A DNA stretch of 9,921 nt from a bacterium (GTDB lineage Bacteria; Chloroflexota; Dormibacteria; Aeolococcales; Bog-877), in the NCBI GenBank assembly GCA_021798435.1, contig JAJZGN010000061.1, positions 1 through 9,921 on the forward strand, in the 5' to 3' direction. How positions within the stretch are numbered: position 1 is the first letter of the stretch; every line of letters starts with the position of its first letter. Both the position numbers and the translations under genes were made by a program. Below are positions 1 through 6,461 of the stretch, piece by piece. The notes below the pieces were generated by a model. That model was not told where the DNA came from. It did no database searches and was given only the letters and a program-made list of their open reading frames with translations.

Positions 1-59
1 CCACCATGTGCATCGGGGTGGGGCAGGGGATCGCGGCGGTGGTGGAGGAATTGGAGTGA
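1..59 (+). CDS. Thiolase (acetyl-CoA acetyltransferase family), C-terminal end only
   Basis: Only the final 18 sense codons lie in the window, read from position 3 to a TGA at 57-59. The peptide TMCIGVGQGIAAVVEELE matches the C-terminal thiolase signature, in which the Cys of the CxGxGxG loop is the second active-site cysteine, acting as acid/base in Claisen condensation or thiolysis of acyl-CoA. This loop is the most conserved part of the family, so the class is well supported from a short fragment. Whether the enzyme is biosynthetic (acetoacetyl-CoA) or degradative (3-ketoacyl-CoA) cannot be told from this end. It lies 28 bp before the DUF885 gene in the same direction, so co-transcription is likely. 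Confidence 0.8.
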   Translation, partial: TMCIGVGQGIAAVVEELE

Positions 60-87
60 GCCCGCAGGGACCCGGTCGGGGGAGGGT

Positions 88-1755
88 GTGACGACGGACG
101 GGCGCCGGATGGCCGAGGAGTACGCCAAGGCGGCTGACCGGCTCGATCCGATTGATGCGTTCATGAGGGGAGACCTAAGCCACTCCGGCCAGCTCACCGA
201 TTTCTCGCCGGAGGCGGAGCGGGAGCGCCACCAACTGGTTCGCCGGTACCTGGGACTCGCAGAGGCGGACGGCGGCGACGAGGAGGGGGTGGCCCGGGGG
301 GCCATGCTGGACCGCCTCCAGGTGGCGGCAGACCTTTTCGAGGCCGGAGAGTGGGCGCGGGCGCTCCACGTCCACGGCCCCCATGTCCAGGTGAGGCGGA
401 GCTTCGACCTCCTGCCCCGGACAAACGAGCAGCAGTGGGAGGTGATCGCACTGAAGGTCCGGCAGGTGCCCGAGACGCTCCTGGGGTTCCGCCGGACCCT
501 GCAGTATGGCCTGGAGCGCCAGCTGCTGGCGGCGCGCCGCCAGGCGCTGGTCGCGGCCACCCAGTGCCGAGCGTGGGGCGGTGGCTCCGGGGCCTCCTCG
601 GGATACTTCACCTCGCTGATCGCCACCTACCCCGGCACCGCCCGAGCCCTGGGGGCGGATCTGACCCTGGGTGCCGCAGCCGCCGACCGGGCCTACCTTG
701 ACCTCGCGGACCATCTGGAGCGCGACTACGCTGCCCGGGCGCTGGAGACCGACGGTGTCGGGCCCGAGCGCTATTCCCTGGCGGCCCGCAGCTATCTCGG
801 AACCCGCCTCGATCCGGTGGCGGATTACGAGTTCGGCTGGTCCGAGCTGGCTCGCCTCACCGCCGAGATGGCCGAGGTGGCGGAGCGGATCGCGCCCGGG
901 GCGGGCCTCGACGGCGCCGTCGCTCTTCTGGAGGCCGATCCAGCCCGGGCCATCGACGGGGTCGAGGGCTTCCGGGCCTGGAGCCAGGAGCTGCTGGACG
1001 AGACCGTGAGCCGGCTCCAGGGCGTTCACTTCGAGATCCCCCCTCCGGTGCGCAGGGTGGAGGCGATGATCGCCCCGCCGGGCGGCAGCCCTGCCATGTA
1101 CTACACGCCTCCCTCGGCGGACTTCACCCGGCCCGGCCGAACCTGGTATCCGACATTGGGAAGGACGCGCTTCCCGCTCTGGCAGGAGGTAACCACCTCC
1201 TATCACGAGGGGCTACCGGGACATCACCTCCAGGTGGGGATGATCTGCTTCCTCCAGAGCGACCTCGGTCCCTTCCAGACGCTGCGCGGGGCTGTCTCCG
1301 GTCATCTCGAGGGCTGGGCGCTGTACGCGGAGAGGCTGATGGGGGAGCTGGGGTTCCTCCAGGTCGACGACTACCGGCTGGGGATGCTGTCGGCCCAGGC
1401 GATGCGCGCAGCCCGGGTGGTGGTCGACCTGGGCCTTCACCTCCAGCTCGCGATCCCCACTGGTCAGCCATTCCATCCTGGAGAGCGCTGGACCTGGGAG
1501 CTCGCCGTCCGGTTCCTAATGGCGTCCAGCCGCCGCAGCCGGGAGTTCTGCACCGGGGAGGTTGATCGCTACCTCGGAGTTCCGGCCCAGGCCATCTCCT
1601 ACAAGCTGGGTGAGCGGGTCTGGCTGGAGGTCCGGGAGGCGGTCCGCCGCCGCCAGGGCGCGCGCTTCGAGCTCAAGGCCTTCCACCTTAAGGCGCTGCA
1701 GCTGGGCTGCCTCGGGCTGGACCAGCTGCGGCAGGAGATGGAGAGGCTGGCCTGA
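88..1755 (+). CDS. DUF885 family protein, putative zinc-dependent hydrolase
   Basis: A 555-residue protein of the size normal for DUF885 (about 550-600). The diagnostic core is HEGLPGHH at residues 373-380, the family's HExxPGHH putative metal-binding motif. It is followed by EGWALYAERLMGELG (408-422) and RAARVVVDLGLH (440-451), both typical conserved blocks. A YYTPP...W.P stretch (338-355) just before the metal motif also fits. The family resembles gluzincin-type metallopeptidases, but substrates are mostly unknown; peptidase or esterase activity is an inference. I see no signal peptide or membrane segment, so a cytoplasmic location is likely. The GTG at 88 follows a GGGGGAGGG run (78-86) with a tight spacer; an in-frame ATG at 109 is possible but would lie about 22 nt from that run. 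It follows the thiolase at 28 bp and precedes the DUF6941-like gene, probably as one transcript. Confidence 0.88.
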   Translation: MTTDGRRMAEEYAKAADRLDPIDAFMRGDLSHSGQLTDFSPEAERERHQLVRRYLGLAEADGGDEEGVARGAMLDRLQVAADLFEAGEWARALHVHGPHVQVRRSFDLLPRTNEQQWEVIALKVRQVPETLLGFRRTLQYGLERQLLAARRQALVAATQCRAWGGGSGASSGYFTSLIATYPGTARALGADLTLGAAAADRAYLDLADHLERDYAARALETDGVGPERYSLAARSYLGTRLDPVADYEFGWSELARLTAEMAEVAERIAPGAGLDGAVALLEADPARAIDGVEGFRAWSQELLDETVSRLQGVHFEIPPPVRRVEAMIAPPGGSPAMYYTPPSADFTRPGRTWYPTLGRTRFPLWQEVTTSYHEGLPGHHLQVGMICFLQSDLGPFQTLRGAVSGHLEGWALYAERLMGELGFLQVDDYRLGMLSAQAMRAARVVVDLGLHLQLAIPTGQPFHPGERWTWELAVRFLMASSRRSREFCTGEVDRYLGVPAQAISYKLGERVWLEVREAVRRRQGARFELKAFHLKALQLGCLGLDQLRQEMERLA

Positions 1756-1803
1756 GCTGTCCGCGCCGAGGGGCGCTCGAGGTGCCAAACTGGGGACGTG
1801 GAG

Positions 1804-2250
1804 ATGCCCGAGATCGAGAACCTCATCCTCGCCAATCACGTGGAGGCGGTGAACGGGCTCCTGTACATCGCCGGGGGCGGATGGACCGACCACTGGCGGC
1901 CCGAGCCCCCTCCCGGCGGCCCACCGATCGTGAGCCACCTCGGGGTGGCGGTCACGGTGGTGGTCCCGCCCTCGGCCCCGGCCATCCCCCAGCAGCTCGC
2001 CGTCGCGATCGAGGACGACCAGGGCCGCCAGGTGGCGGGCATGCAGACCCAGATCAACCAGCAGCGTCCGCCGGGGCTCCCTGCGGGGCAACCGCAGCGG
2101 ATCTCCCTGGCCCTGACCTTCAACCTGGTCTTCCCCGCGGCCGGCGACTACCGGGTGGTGGCCCGACTGGGCATCTCCTCACCCCGGCAGCACCAGTTCC
2201 GGGTCCACGACGTGGCCCCGCCAGGAGTGGGCGCGCCGCCGGTCAACTGA
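1804..2250 (+). CDS. DUF6941-like small protein of unknown function
   Basis: A protein of 148 residues starting MPEIENLILANHVEAVNG and continuing LLYIAGGGWTDHW. This start, a conserved strand followed by a 'G-x-L-Y-x-x-GGGW' turn, resembles DUF6941 proteins, short beta-rich proteins of unknown function. The rest alternates hydrophobic strands (VAVTVVV, LTFNLVF, YRVVARLGI), which suggests a beta-sandwich; the C-terminus is Pro-rich. No signal peptide, membrane helix or catalytic motif is visible. I prefer the ATG at 1804, because a GGGGA run (1792-1796) lies about 7 nt before it and family members tend to start MP; a GTG at 1798 would add two residues. It starts 48 bp after the DUF885 stop and is convergent with zwf, ending 23 bp from the zwf stop. 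Coding status is well supported by codon bias; the family name is from pattern recall. Confidence 0.68.
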   Translation: MPEIENLILANHVEAVNGLLYIAGGGWTDHWRPEPPPGGPPIVSHLGVAVTVVVPPSAPAIPQQLAVAIEDDQGRQVAGMQTQINQQRPPGLPAGQPQRISLALTFNLVFPAAGDYRVVARLGISSPRQHQFRVHDVAPPGVGAPPVN

Positions 2251-2282
2251 GGCGGCCCGGCTCCCGCCGTCGGTCAGCCGCC
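2251..2282. terminator. Candidate bidirectional terminator between convergent genes
   Basis: GGCGGC (2251-2256) pairs with GCCGCC (2277-2282), enclosing a small CGGC/GCCG hairpin (2258-2261 with 2266-2269). It fills the 23-bp gap between two convergent stop codons and runs just into the 3' end of zwf. There is no U-tract on either strand, so the case rests on position and GC pairing only. Confidence 0.3.
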
Positions 2283-3689
2283 CCCCACCCCACCGAGGGT
2301 GTCCTCGGGGTTGAGCCAACGAGCCCCTCCCAGCCGGGCCACCAGCTCCTGGGAGCCCTCGGGCCCCCACGATCCCTTGCCGTAGAGCTCGGGGTGGCCG
2401 GACGCCTCCCAGGCGGAGATCAGATCGCCGACGATCTCCCAGGAGCGGTCGATCTCCTCGCCGCTCGGGAAGACCGTGTGGACGCCGGCCAGCACCTCCG
2501 CCAGGACGTGCTCGTAGGCGTCGGGGAGGGGAGCGCCCGCCAGTCCCTGATACTCCAGGTCGAGACCGGCGGGCACCATCTCGAAGCGGGTGCCGGGGCG
2601 CTTGGCGCCGATCCTGAGGGTGATCCCCTCGTGGGGCTGGATGCGGAGTTGAAGCAGGGTGGGGATGGGGCGCTGTCGCACTCCCTCCAGCCGCAGCGCC
2701 GGGGAGTCCCGGAAGCGGATCACCACCTGGGTGGAGCGCCGGCGCAGCGCTTTGCCGGTGCGGATGAAGAACGGCACCCCGTCCCAGCGCCAGTTCTCCA
2801 CCCGGATGGCCGCCGCCGCGAAGGTCTCGCGCCGAGAGCCCTGGCTCACCCCCCGCTCATCCAGGTAGCCGCGGTACTGGCCCCGCACCGCGGACTGCGG
2901 GTCGATGGTCTGGACGGCGCGCAGCAGCTCCAGCTTGGCCTTGCGGATGTCCCGGGCGTCGAAGGTGGTCGGGGGCTCCATCGCCACCAGCGCCAGCAGC
3001 TGGAGGACGTGGTTCTGCACCATGTCGCGCACCGCGCCCGCGTTGTCGTAGTAGCCGGCCCGGCTGCCGATCCCCTCCTCCTCGGCGGCGGTCACCTGCA
3101 CGCTCTGCACCAGGTTGCGGTTCCAACCCGACTCGAAGAGGGGATTGCTGAAGCGGAAGGCGAGCACGTTCTGCACCGTGTCCTTGGCGAGGTAGTGATC
3201 GATCCGATAAATCTGGGCCTCGTCGAAGGCCCGACCCAGGGCCCGGTTCAGCTCCCGGGAGCTGAGCAGGTCCCGGCCGAGAGGCTTCTCCACCACCACC
3301 CGCCGGCTGTCGTCCCCCCGGTGCGTGAGCCCGACAGCCGCCAGGCCTCCCACGATGACGGAGAACACCTCAGGGGGGGTGGCCAGGTAGAAGACGACCT
3401 GGGCCGCCCCCTGCAGCCTCTCCTCCAGGCGCTGGTAGGCACGCTCGTCGGCATAGTCGAGACGCACCCACCCGGAGTCCGCGGCCAGCGCGGCGGTGAG
3501 GGGATCCGCGGCCAGGAGCCCCCGAAACCTATCGGCGTCAAGGTCCGTGCGGCCGACCCCCAGCACCGCCACCGGTCCGCGGACCTGGCCACTGGCACGG
3601 GCCGCCTGCAGGGCGGGAAGGACCTTGCGGCGCGCCAGGTCCCCGGAGGCCCCGAAGACCACGAGAACGGTCTCCGGTGCCTTCGTCAT
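2274..3689 (-). CDS. zwf: Glucose-6-phosphate 1-dehydrogenase
   Basis: This enzyme oxidises glucose 6-phosphate to 6-phosphogluconolactone and makes NADPH (or NADH), the first step of the oxidative pentose phosphate pathway, in the cytoplasm. The 471-residue product has an N-terminal dinucleotide-binding motif FGASGDLARRKVLPAL (12-27), EKPLGRDL (134-141), the substrate-binding RIDHYLAKD (162-170) and a catalytic-region motif RDMVQNHVLQ (221-230). His165 and His227 are 62 residues apart, as are His178 and His240 of the Leuconostoc enzyme. The C-terminal block FFIRTGKAL (307-315) is also present. Length is slightly short of the usual 480-510. The ATG at 3687-3689 is preceded by GGAGGAG very close to the start; a GTG three codons upstream is an alternative. 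The frame stays open to 3833, but that extension overlaps the divergent gene and shows no family similarity. The usual actinobacterial neighbours tal, opcA and pgl are absent here. Confidence 0.95.
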   Translation of the reverse strand: MTKAPETVLVVFGASGDLARRKVLPALQAARASGQVRGPVAVLGVGRTDLDADRFRGLLAADPLTAALAADSGWVRLDYADERAYQRLEERLQGAAQVVFYLATPPEVFSVIVGGLAAVGLTHRGDDSRRVVVEKPLGRDLLSSRELNRALGRAFDEAQIYRIDHYLAKDTVQNVLAFRFSNPLFESGWNRNLVQSVQVTAAEEEGIGSRAGYYDNAGAVRDMVQNHVLQLLALVAMEPPTTFDARDIRKAKLELLRAVQTIDPQSAVRGQYRGYLDERGVSQGSRRETFAAAAIRVENWRWDGVPFFIRTGKALRRRSTQVVIRFRDSPALRLEGVRQRPIPTLLQLRIQPHEGITLRIGAKRPGTRFEMVPAGLDLEYQGLAGAPLPDAYEHVLAEVLAGVHTVFPSGEEIDRSWEIVGDLISAWEASGHPELYGKGSWGPEGSQELVARLGGARWLNPEDTLGGVGGG

Positions 3690-3771
3690 CTCCTCCACGC
3701 CCCCATTGTGGGACCGACCTGCGCCCGCTCGCCGCGGCCAGAACCGCGCCCGGGTCTGCGAGGATTGCGGG
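3690..3771. promoter_or_regulatory. Divergent promoter region between zwf and the FAD oxidoreductase
   Basis: This 82-bp spacer separates two genes that are transcribed away from each other, so both promoters should lie here or extend into the genes. On the minus strand CACAAT (plus-strand ATTGTG, 3705-3710) is a weak -10 candidate very close to the zwf start, which would give an almost leaderless transcript. I see no convincing -35 boxes. GAGGA at 3760-3764 is a good ribosome binding site for the plus-strand gene. Confidence 0.4.
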
Positions 3772-5406
3772 GTGAGCGCGAGTTGGGGCGGCGCGACCAG
3801 ATACGACACCTTGGTGATAGGCGGCGGCCACAACGGGCTCGTCTGTGCGGCCTACCTGGCCCGGGCGGGACAGCGGGTGCTGGTGCTGGAGAGCCGGGAG
3901 CGGGTCGGGGGGGCGGCCGTGACCGAGGAGGTCTGGCCCGGCTACCGGGTCTCGGTCCTCTCGTACGTGGTGAGCCTCCTTCGCCCCCTGATCGTCGAGG
4001 AGCTGCAGCTGCGCCGGTTCGGCTACCAGGTCTATCCCCTCGACCCCGCCTACTTCATGCCCTTCCCGGACGGCCGCCATCTCCTGTACTGGGAGGCCGT
4101 CCCTAAGGCCGCGGCCGAGATCGCCCGCTTCTCGGAGAGCGACGCCCTGGCCCTGCTGGACTACGACCGCACCCTCGGCGAGCTGGTGGAGCTGATTCGG
4201 CCCCTCCTCGACCGTATCCCTCCCCAACTCCCCCCCCGCCGGGCCGGAGACTTCCTAGAGGCGCTCGGCCTGGGGCGCCAGCTGCTGCGGCACTCCAGCA
4301 CCTGGTCGAAGTTGGTCGACATCATGACCATGTCGGTCGCCGACTACCTCGGACAGTGGTTCACGGATGAGGCGGTGAAGGGGGCGCTCTCCCCGGGGGG
4401 GGTCATCGGGGCCTGGGCGGGGCCGGAGACGCCAGGGACGGCCTATGTCCTTCTCCATCACCGGATGGGGGAAGCCGGCGGCCAGCGAGGCGGCTGGGGA
4501 TTCGTGCGGGGAGGGATGGGGGCGCTGTCCGAGGCGCTGAGCCGAGCCGCCCGGGCCTTCGGGGCCGAGGTCAGGACCTCGGCCCCCGTGGTACGGATCC
4601 TCTCTCGTGACGGCCGCGCCACGGGGGTGGCGCTGGAGGACGGCACCGAGATCGGCGCCGACCGGGTCATGTCATCTGCCCACCCGGTCACCACCTTGCT
4701 GGGCATGCTCGGGGCGGACCAGCTGCCCTCGGACATCGTTACCGAGCTGAGCCGCTTTCGCAGCCGGTCAGGGTCAGCCAAGGTCAACCTGGCGCTGGCC
4801 GAGCTCCCGGACTTCTCGGCGCTGCCGGGAAAGGAGCTCGGGCCCCAGCATCCCGAGTTCATCGTCAACCCCTCCCTGGCATACCTCCAGCAGGCCTTCG
4901 ACGATGCCCGGTCCGGAACCTTCAGCCGGAGCCCGATGCTGGACTGCGTCATCCCTACCACCAAGGATGACTCCCTGGCGCCCGCCGGGCGCCACATCCT
5001 CAGCTGCTTTGTCCAGTACGCCCCCTTCGAGCTCAAGGAGTCCAGCTGGGAGCAGGAGCGGGAGCGGCTCGGAGACCGGGTGGTGCAGCTTCTCGGCGAG
5101 TACGCCCCCAACCTTCCGGGCGCGGTCCTGCACCGGCAGGTGATCACCCCGCCGGACATGGAGCGGGAGTTCGGCCTCGTCGGGGGCAGCATCTTCCAGG
5201 GGGAGATGTCCTTGGACCAGCTCTTCTCCTTCCGCCCGGCTCCCCAGGCCGGGGCGTACCGCACCCCGGTCCAGGGGCTGTACCTCTGCGGCTCGGGCAC
5301 CCACCCTGGAGGTGGGGTGATGGGTGCGCCGGGCCGGAACGCCGCCCGCCTGGTGCTCGCCGAGGAGCGGCAGCGGCGCTGGCGCCGGCTCGGTCGCCCC
5401 GCCTGA
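3772..5406 (+). CDS. FAD-dependent NAD(P)/FAD oxidoreductase, PYROXD2 / phytoene-desaturase-like
   Basis: The 544-residue protein begins with a Rossmann dinucleotide motif, YDTLVIGGGHNGLVCAAYLA (11-30), with Glu40 closing the second strand as expected for FAD ribose binding, then the RVGGAAVTEE loop (44-53). The C-terminal block LYLCGSGTHPGGG followed by GAPGRNAA (about 503-524) is typical of the PYROXD2 and carotenoid-desaturase-like group (COG1233). Size fits the group (about 520-560). No carotenoid genes are nearby and the C-terminal signature is of the PYROXD2 type rather than CrtI, so I infer a general flavin oxidoreductase whose substrate is unknown. The GTG at 3772 is chosen because GAGGA (3760-3764) lies 7 nt upstream and the protein then starts a few residues before the first beta strand. 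It is divergent from zwf and convergent with the VOC gene. Confidence 0.9.
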   Translation: MSASWGGATRYDTLVIGGGHNGLVCAAYLARAGQRVLVLESRERVGGAAVTEEVWPGYRVSVLSYVVSLLRPLIVEELQLRRFGYQVYPLDPAYFMPFPDGRHLLYWEAVPKAAAEIARFSESDALALLDYDRTLGELVELIRPLLDRIPPQLPPRRAGDFLEALGLGRQLLRHSSTWSKLVDIMTMSVADYLGQWFTDEAVKGALSPGGVIGAWAGPETPGTAYVLLHHRMGEAGGQRGGWGFVRGGMGALSEALSRAARAFGAEVRTSAPVVRILSRDGRATGVALEDGTEIGADRVMSSAHPVTTLLGMLGADQLPSDIVTELSRFRSRSGSAKVNLALAELPDFSALPGKELGPQHPEFIVNPSLAYLQQAFDDARSGTFSRSPMLDCVIPTTKDDSLAPAGRHILSCFVQYAPFELKESSWEQERERLGDRVVQLLGEYAPNLPGAVLHRQVITPPDMEREFGLVGGSIFQGEMSLDQLFSFRPAPQAGAYRTPVQGLYLCGSGTHPGGGVMGAPGRNAARLVLAEERQRRWRRLGRPA

Positions 5407-5506
5407 TCTCCATCGTGGAGCCACCGGTCGGCATCCTGCCTGACTCCCCGCCACCCTTGGTGATCTGGACCTGCGCCAGGCCCGGCCCTGAGGCTGCTCT
5501 CCACCC

Positions 5507-5533
5507 CGGGCGTCGCTTGGGACGCGACACCCG
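5507..5533. terminator. Candidate hairpin between convergent genes
   Basis: CGGG-C-GTCGC (5507-5516) can pair with GCGAC-A-CCCG (5524-5533) around a 7-nt loop, giving nine pairs and one mismatch. It lies in the 211-bp gap between the oxidoreductase stop and the VOC stop, where a terminator serving both would be expected. A smaller hairpin CTCCA-TCG-TGGAG (5408-5420) sits directly after the oxidoreductase stop. Neither has a U-tract. I see nothing else in this gap. Confidence 0.3.
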
Positions 5534-5617
5534 AAGTGAGCTTGAGCCATCCGCCGACGAGTGGTCCTGGCTCCCCGCCTCCGACGGTGGACGGCCCCGG
5601 GCGGTGGTTGGACCTGG

Positions 5618-6037
5618 CTACCCGTCCAGCTGGGGGCGCTCGGTGAAGCTGTACCAGTTGCCCGAGTCGTCGCGGAGGATCGCCTCCACCCCGTAGGGGC
5701 GCTCCTCCGGCTCCTGCAGGAACTCGGCACCGCGGGCCTGGATCAGAGCATGGTCACCTCGGCAGTCGGTGGTGGCCATCACCCCCGGGGAGAGTGCCCC
5801 CCTGGCCACCAGGGCCCGCACCTGGGCCGCCGTCTCGGGATCCAACATCGAGTGGTCGGGGTCGATGAGGAGCAGCTCCTGCCCGGTGCTGCCGGCGGGC
5901 CGCACCGTGAGCCATCTCATCCCGTTCTCCAGCTGGAGGTCATTGGTCACCGTGCAGCCCAGCTGCTCGGTGTAGAAGGCCTTGGCCCGGTCTTGGTCCA
6001 GCACCCACACCGACACGATCGATATCCCGGTTATCAC
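5618..6037 (-). CDS. VOC superfamily (glyoxalase/bleomycin resistance-like) protein
   Basis: A protein of 139 residues with one full VOC module pair: VSVWVLDQDRAKAFYTEQLG near the N-terminus (residues 8-27) is the typical first beta-alpha unit. GMRWLTV, ELLLIDP, then a second unit TTDCRGDHALIQARGAEF and EERPYGVEAILRDDSGNWYSF complete it. This matches the common actinobacterial single-module VOC subgroup rather than classical glyoxalase I. The usual first-strand metal His is replaced by Ser (ISIVSV), so a glyoxalase activity should not be assumed. The GTG at 6035-6037 is selected because GGGAGGA lies 7 nt upstream on the minus strand; the frame is open further, to 6130, but that part crosses the IS end. 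The IS3 element ends 44 bp upstream of the start codon, so its native promoter region has been displaced. Confidence 0.85.
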   Translation of the reverse strand: MITGISIVSVWVLDQDRAKAFYTEQLGCTVTNDLQLENGMRWLTVRPAGSTGQELLLIDPDHSMLDPETAAQVRALVARGALSPGVMATTDCRGDHALIQARGAEFLQEPEERPYGVEAILRDDSGNWYSFTERPQLDG

Positions 6038-6074
6038 CAACTCGTCCTCCCGCCGAAACGGCAGTCTCGCGGGA

Positions 6075-6080
6075 AGTGTA
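6075..6080 (-). promoter_or_regulatory. Possible -10 element for the VOC gene at the IS junction
   Basis: On the minus strand this reads TACACT, fitting the TAnnnT pattern, 37 nt upstream of the VOC GTG and just outside the left end of the IS. A -35 at 17 bp would fall inside the IS terminal repeat (TCACGT, weak). If used, the promoter would be an IS-chromosome hybrid. Evidence is only sequence resemblance. Confidence 0.22.
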
Positions 6081-6081
6081 G

Positions 6082-6107
6082 TGACGTGTACCCCGAAACG
6101 TGACCCA
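6082..6107 (+). repeat. IS left terminal inverted repeat
   Basis: 26 bp; the outer 14 bases, TGACGTGTACCCCG, are identical to the reverse complement of the right end, and 21 of 26 positions match overall. An ATG at 6100 inside this repeat is not the orfA start. Confidence 0.9.
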
Positions 6108-6147
6108 CCCATGGGAGAGCCTGGCCCCAACAGCTGGAGGTGAGGCG

Positions 6148-6456
6148 GTGTTGAGGTACGGAACCAAGGTGCGGTCCGAGGCGTGCCGGCGGATGCTGGC
6201 GGGAGAGCGGGTCGAGGCGGTGGCCGGTGAGCTCGAGGTGAGTCAGGCGACGCTGTATCGCTGGAAGCGTCAGGCGTTGGTGGACGCGGGCCAGAAGCCG
6301 GGAGTGAAAAGCTACGAGCCCGACGAACTGGGGCGGGCTCGCCAACGCATCAAGGACCTCGAGCGCGAGCTGGAGGTCGTGAAGGCCGCCACCGCGCTCT
6401 TCAACGGGGAGGACACCCTCCGCCCAAAAGGCTCCTCCCGATCGCCCAGGGGCTGA
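6148..6456 (+). CDS. IS3-family transposase OrfA (DNA-binding / N-terminal frame)
   Basis: A protein of 102 residues, the usual size of an IS3 OrfA. It has a helix-turn-helix (VEAVAGELEVSQATLYRWKRQ, about 22-42) that recognises the IS ends, and a leucine-zipper-like coiled coil (ARQRIKDLERELEVVKAATAL, about 65-85) for multimerisation. The GTG at 6148 is supported by GGAGG at 6136-6140 with a 7-nt spacer; the frame opens earlier at 6100 but that start lies in the terminal repeat. Ribosomes that slip back one base at CCCAAAA (6423-6429) continue into orfB and make the OrfAB fusion, predicted at 392 residues; those that do not slip stop at 6454-6456. OrfA alone typically acts as a regulator of transposition. 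Confidence 0.92.
   Translation: MLRYGTKVRSEACRRMLAGERVEAVAGELEVSQATLYRWKRQALVDAGQKPGVKSYEPDELGRARQRIKDLERELEVVKAATALFNGEDTLRPKGSSRSPRG
6423..6429 (+). other. Programmed -1 ribosomal frameshift site
   Basis: In the orfA frame the bases read C CCA AAA, an X XXY YYZ slippery heptamer. After a -1 slip the frame reads CCC AAA AGG CTC CTC and joins the orfB frame with no stop. The codon count from 6148 to 7325 with one base re-read is exactly 393 codons including the stop. A 7-bp stem (6430-6436 with 6448-6454, two wobble pairs) follows directly and could be a stimulator, although the spacing is shorter than usual. Confidence 0.8.
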
Positions 6457-6461
6457 CCGAG

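Noticed and set aside
175..1206. A 343-codon minus-strand frame opposite the DUF885 gene
   Set aside because: Antisense to a well-supported gene, with no recognisable domain.
3496..3771. N-terminal extension of the FAD oxidoreductase upstream of 3772
   Set aside because: It would be antisense to the start of zwf. The GTG at 3772 has a good ribosome binding site, and the FAD motif begins a few residues after it.
3690..3833. N-terminal extension of zwf to 3833
   Set aside because: The G6PDH family begins right before the GASGDLA motif; the extension overlaps the divergent gene and resembles no family sequence.
1782..4106. A 774-codon open frame on the plus strand
   Set aside because: It runs out of frame through the DUF6941-like gene, antisense through all of zwf and out of frame into the oxidoreductase. 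High GC suppresses stop codons; the translation is Pro/Arg/Gly-rich with no motif.
4458..5730. Long minus-strand frames opposite the FAD oxidoreductase
   Set aside because: They are shadows of a gene with a clear family signature on the plus strand, and their translations are low-complexity.
6038..6130. N-terminal extension of the VOC protein into the IS
   Set aside because: The extra codons come partly from the IS terminal repeat; the GTG at 6037 has a well-placed GGGAGGA.
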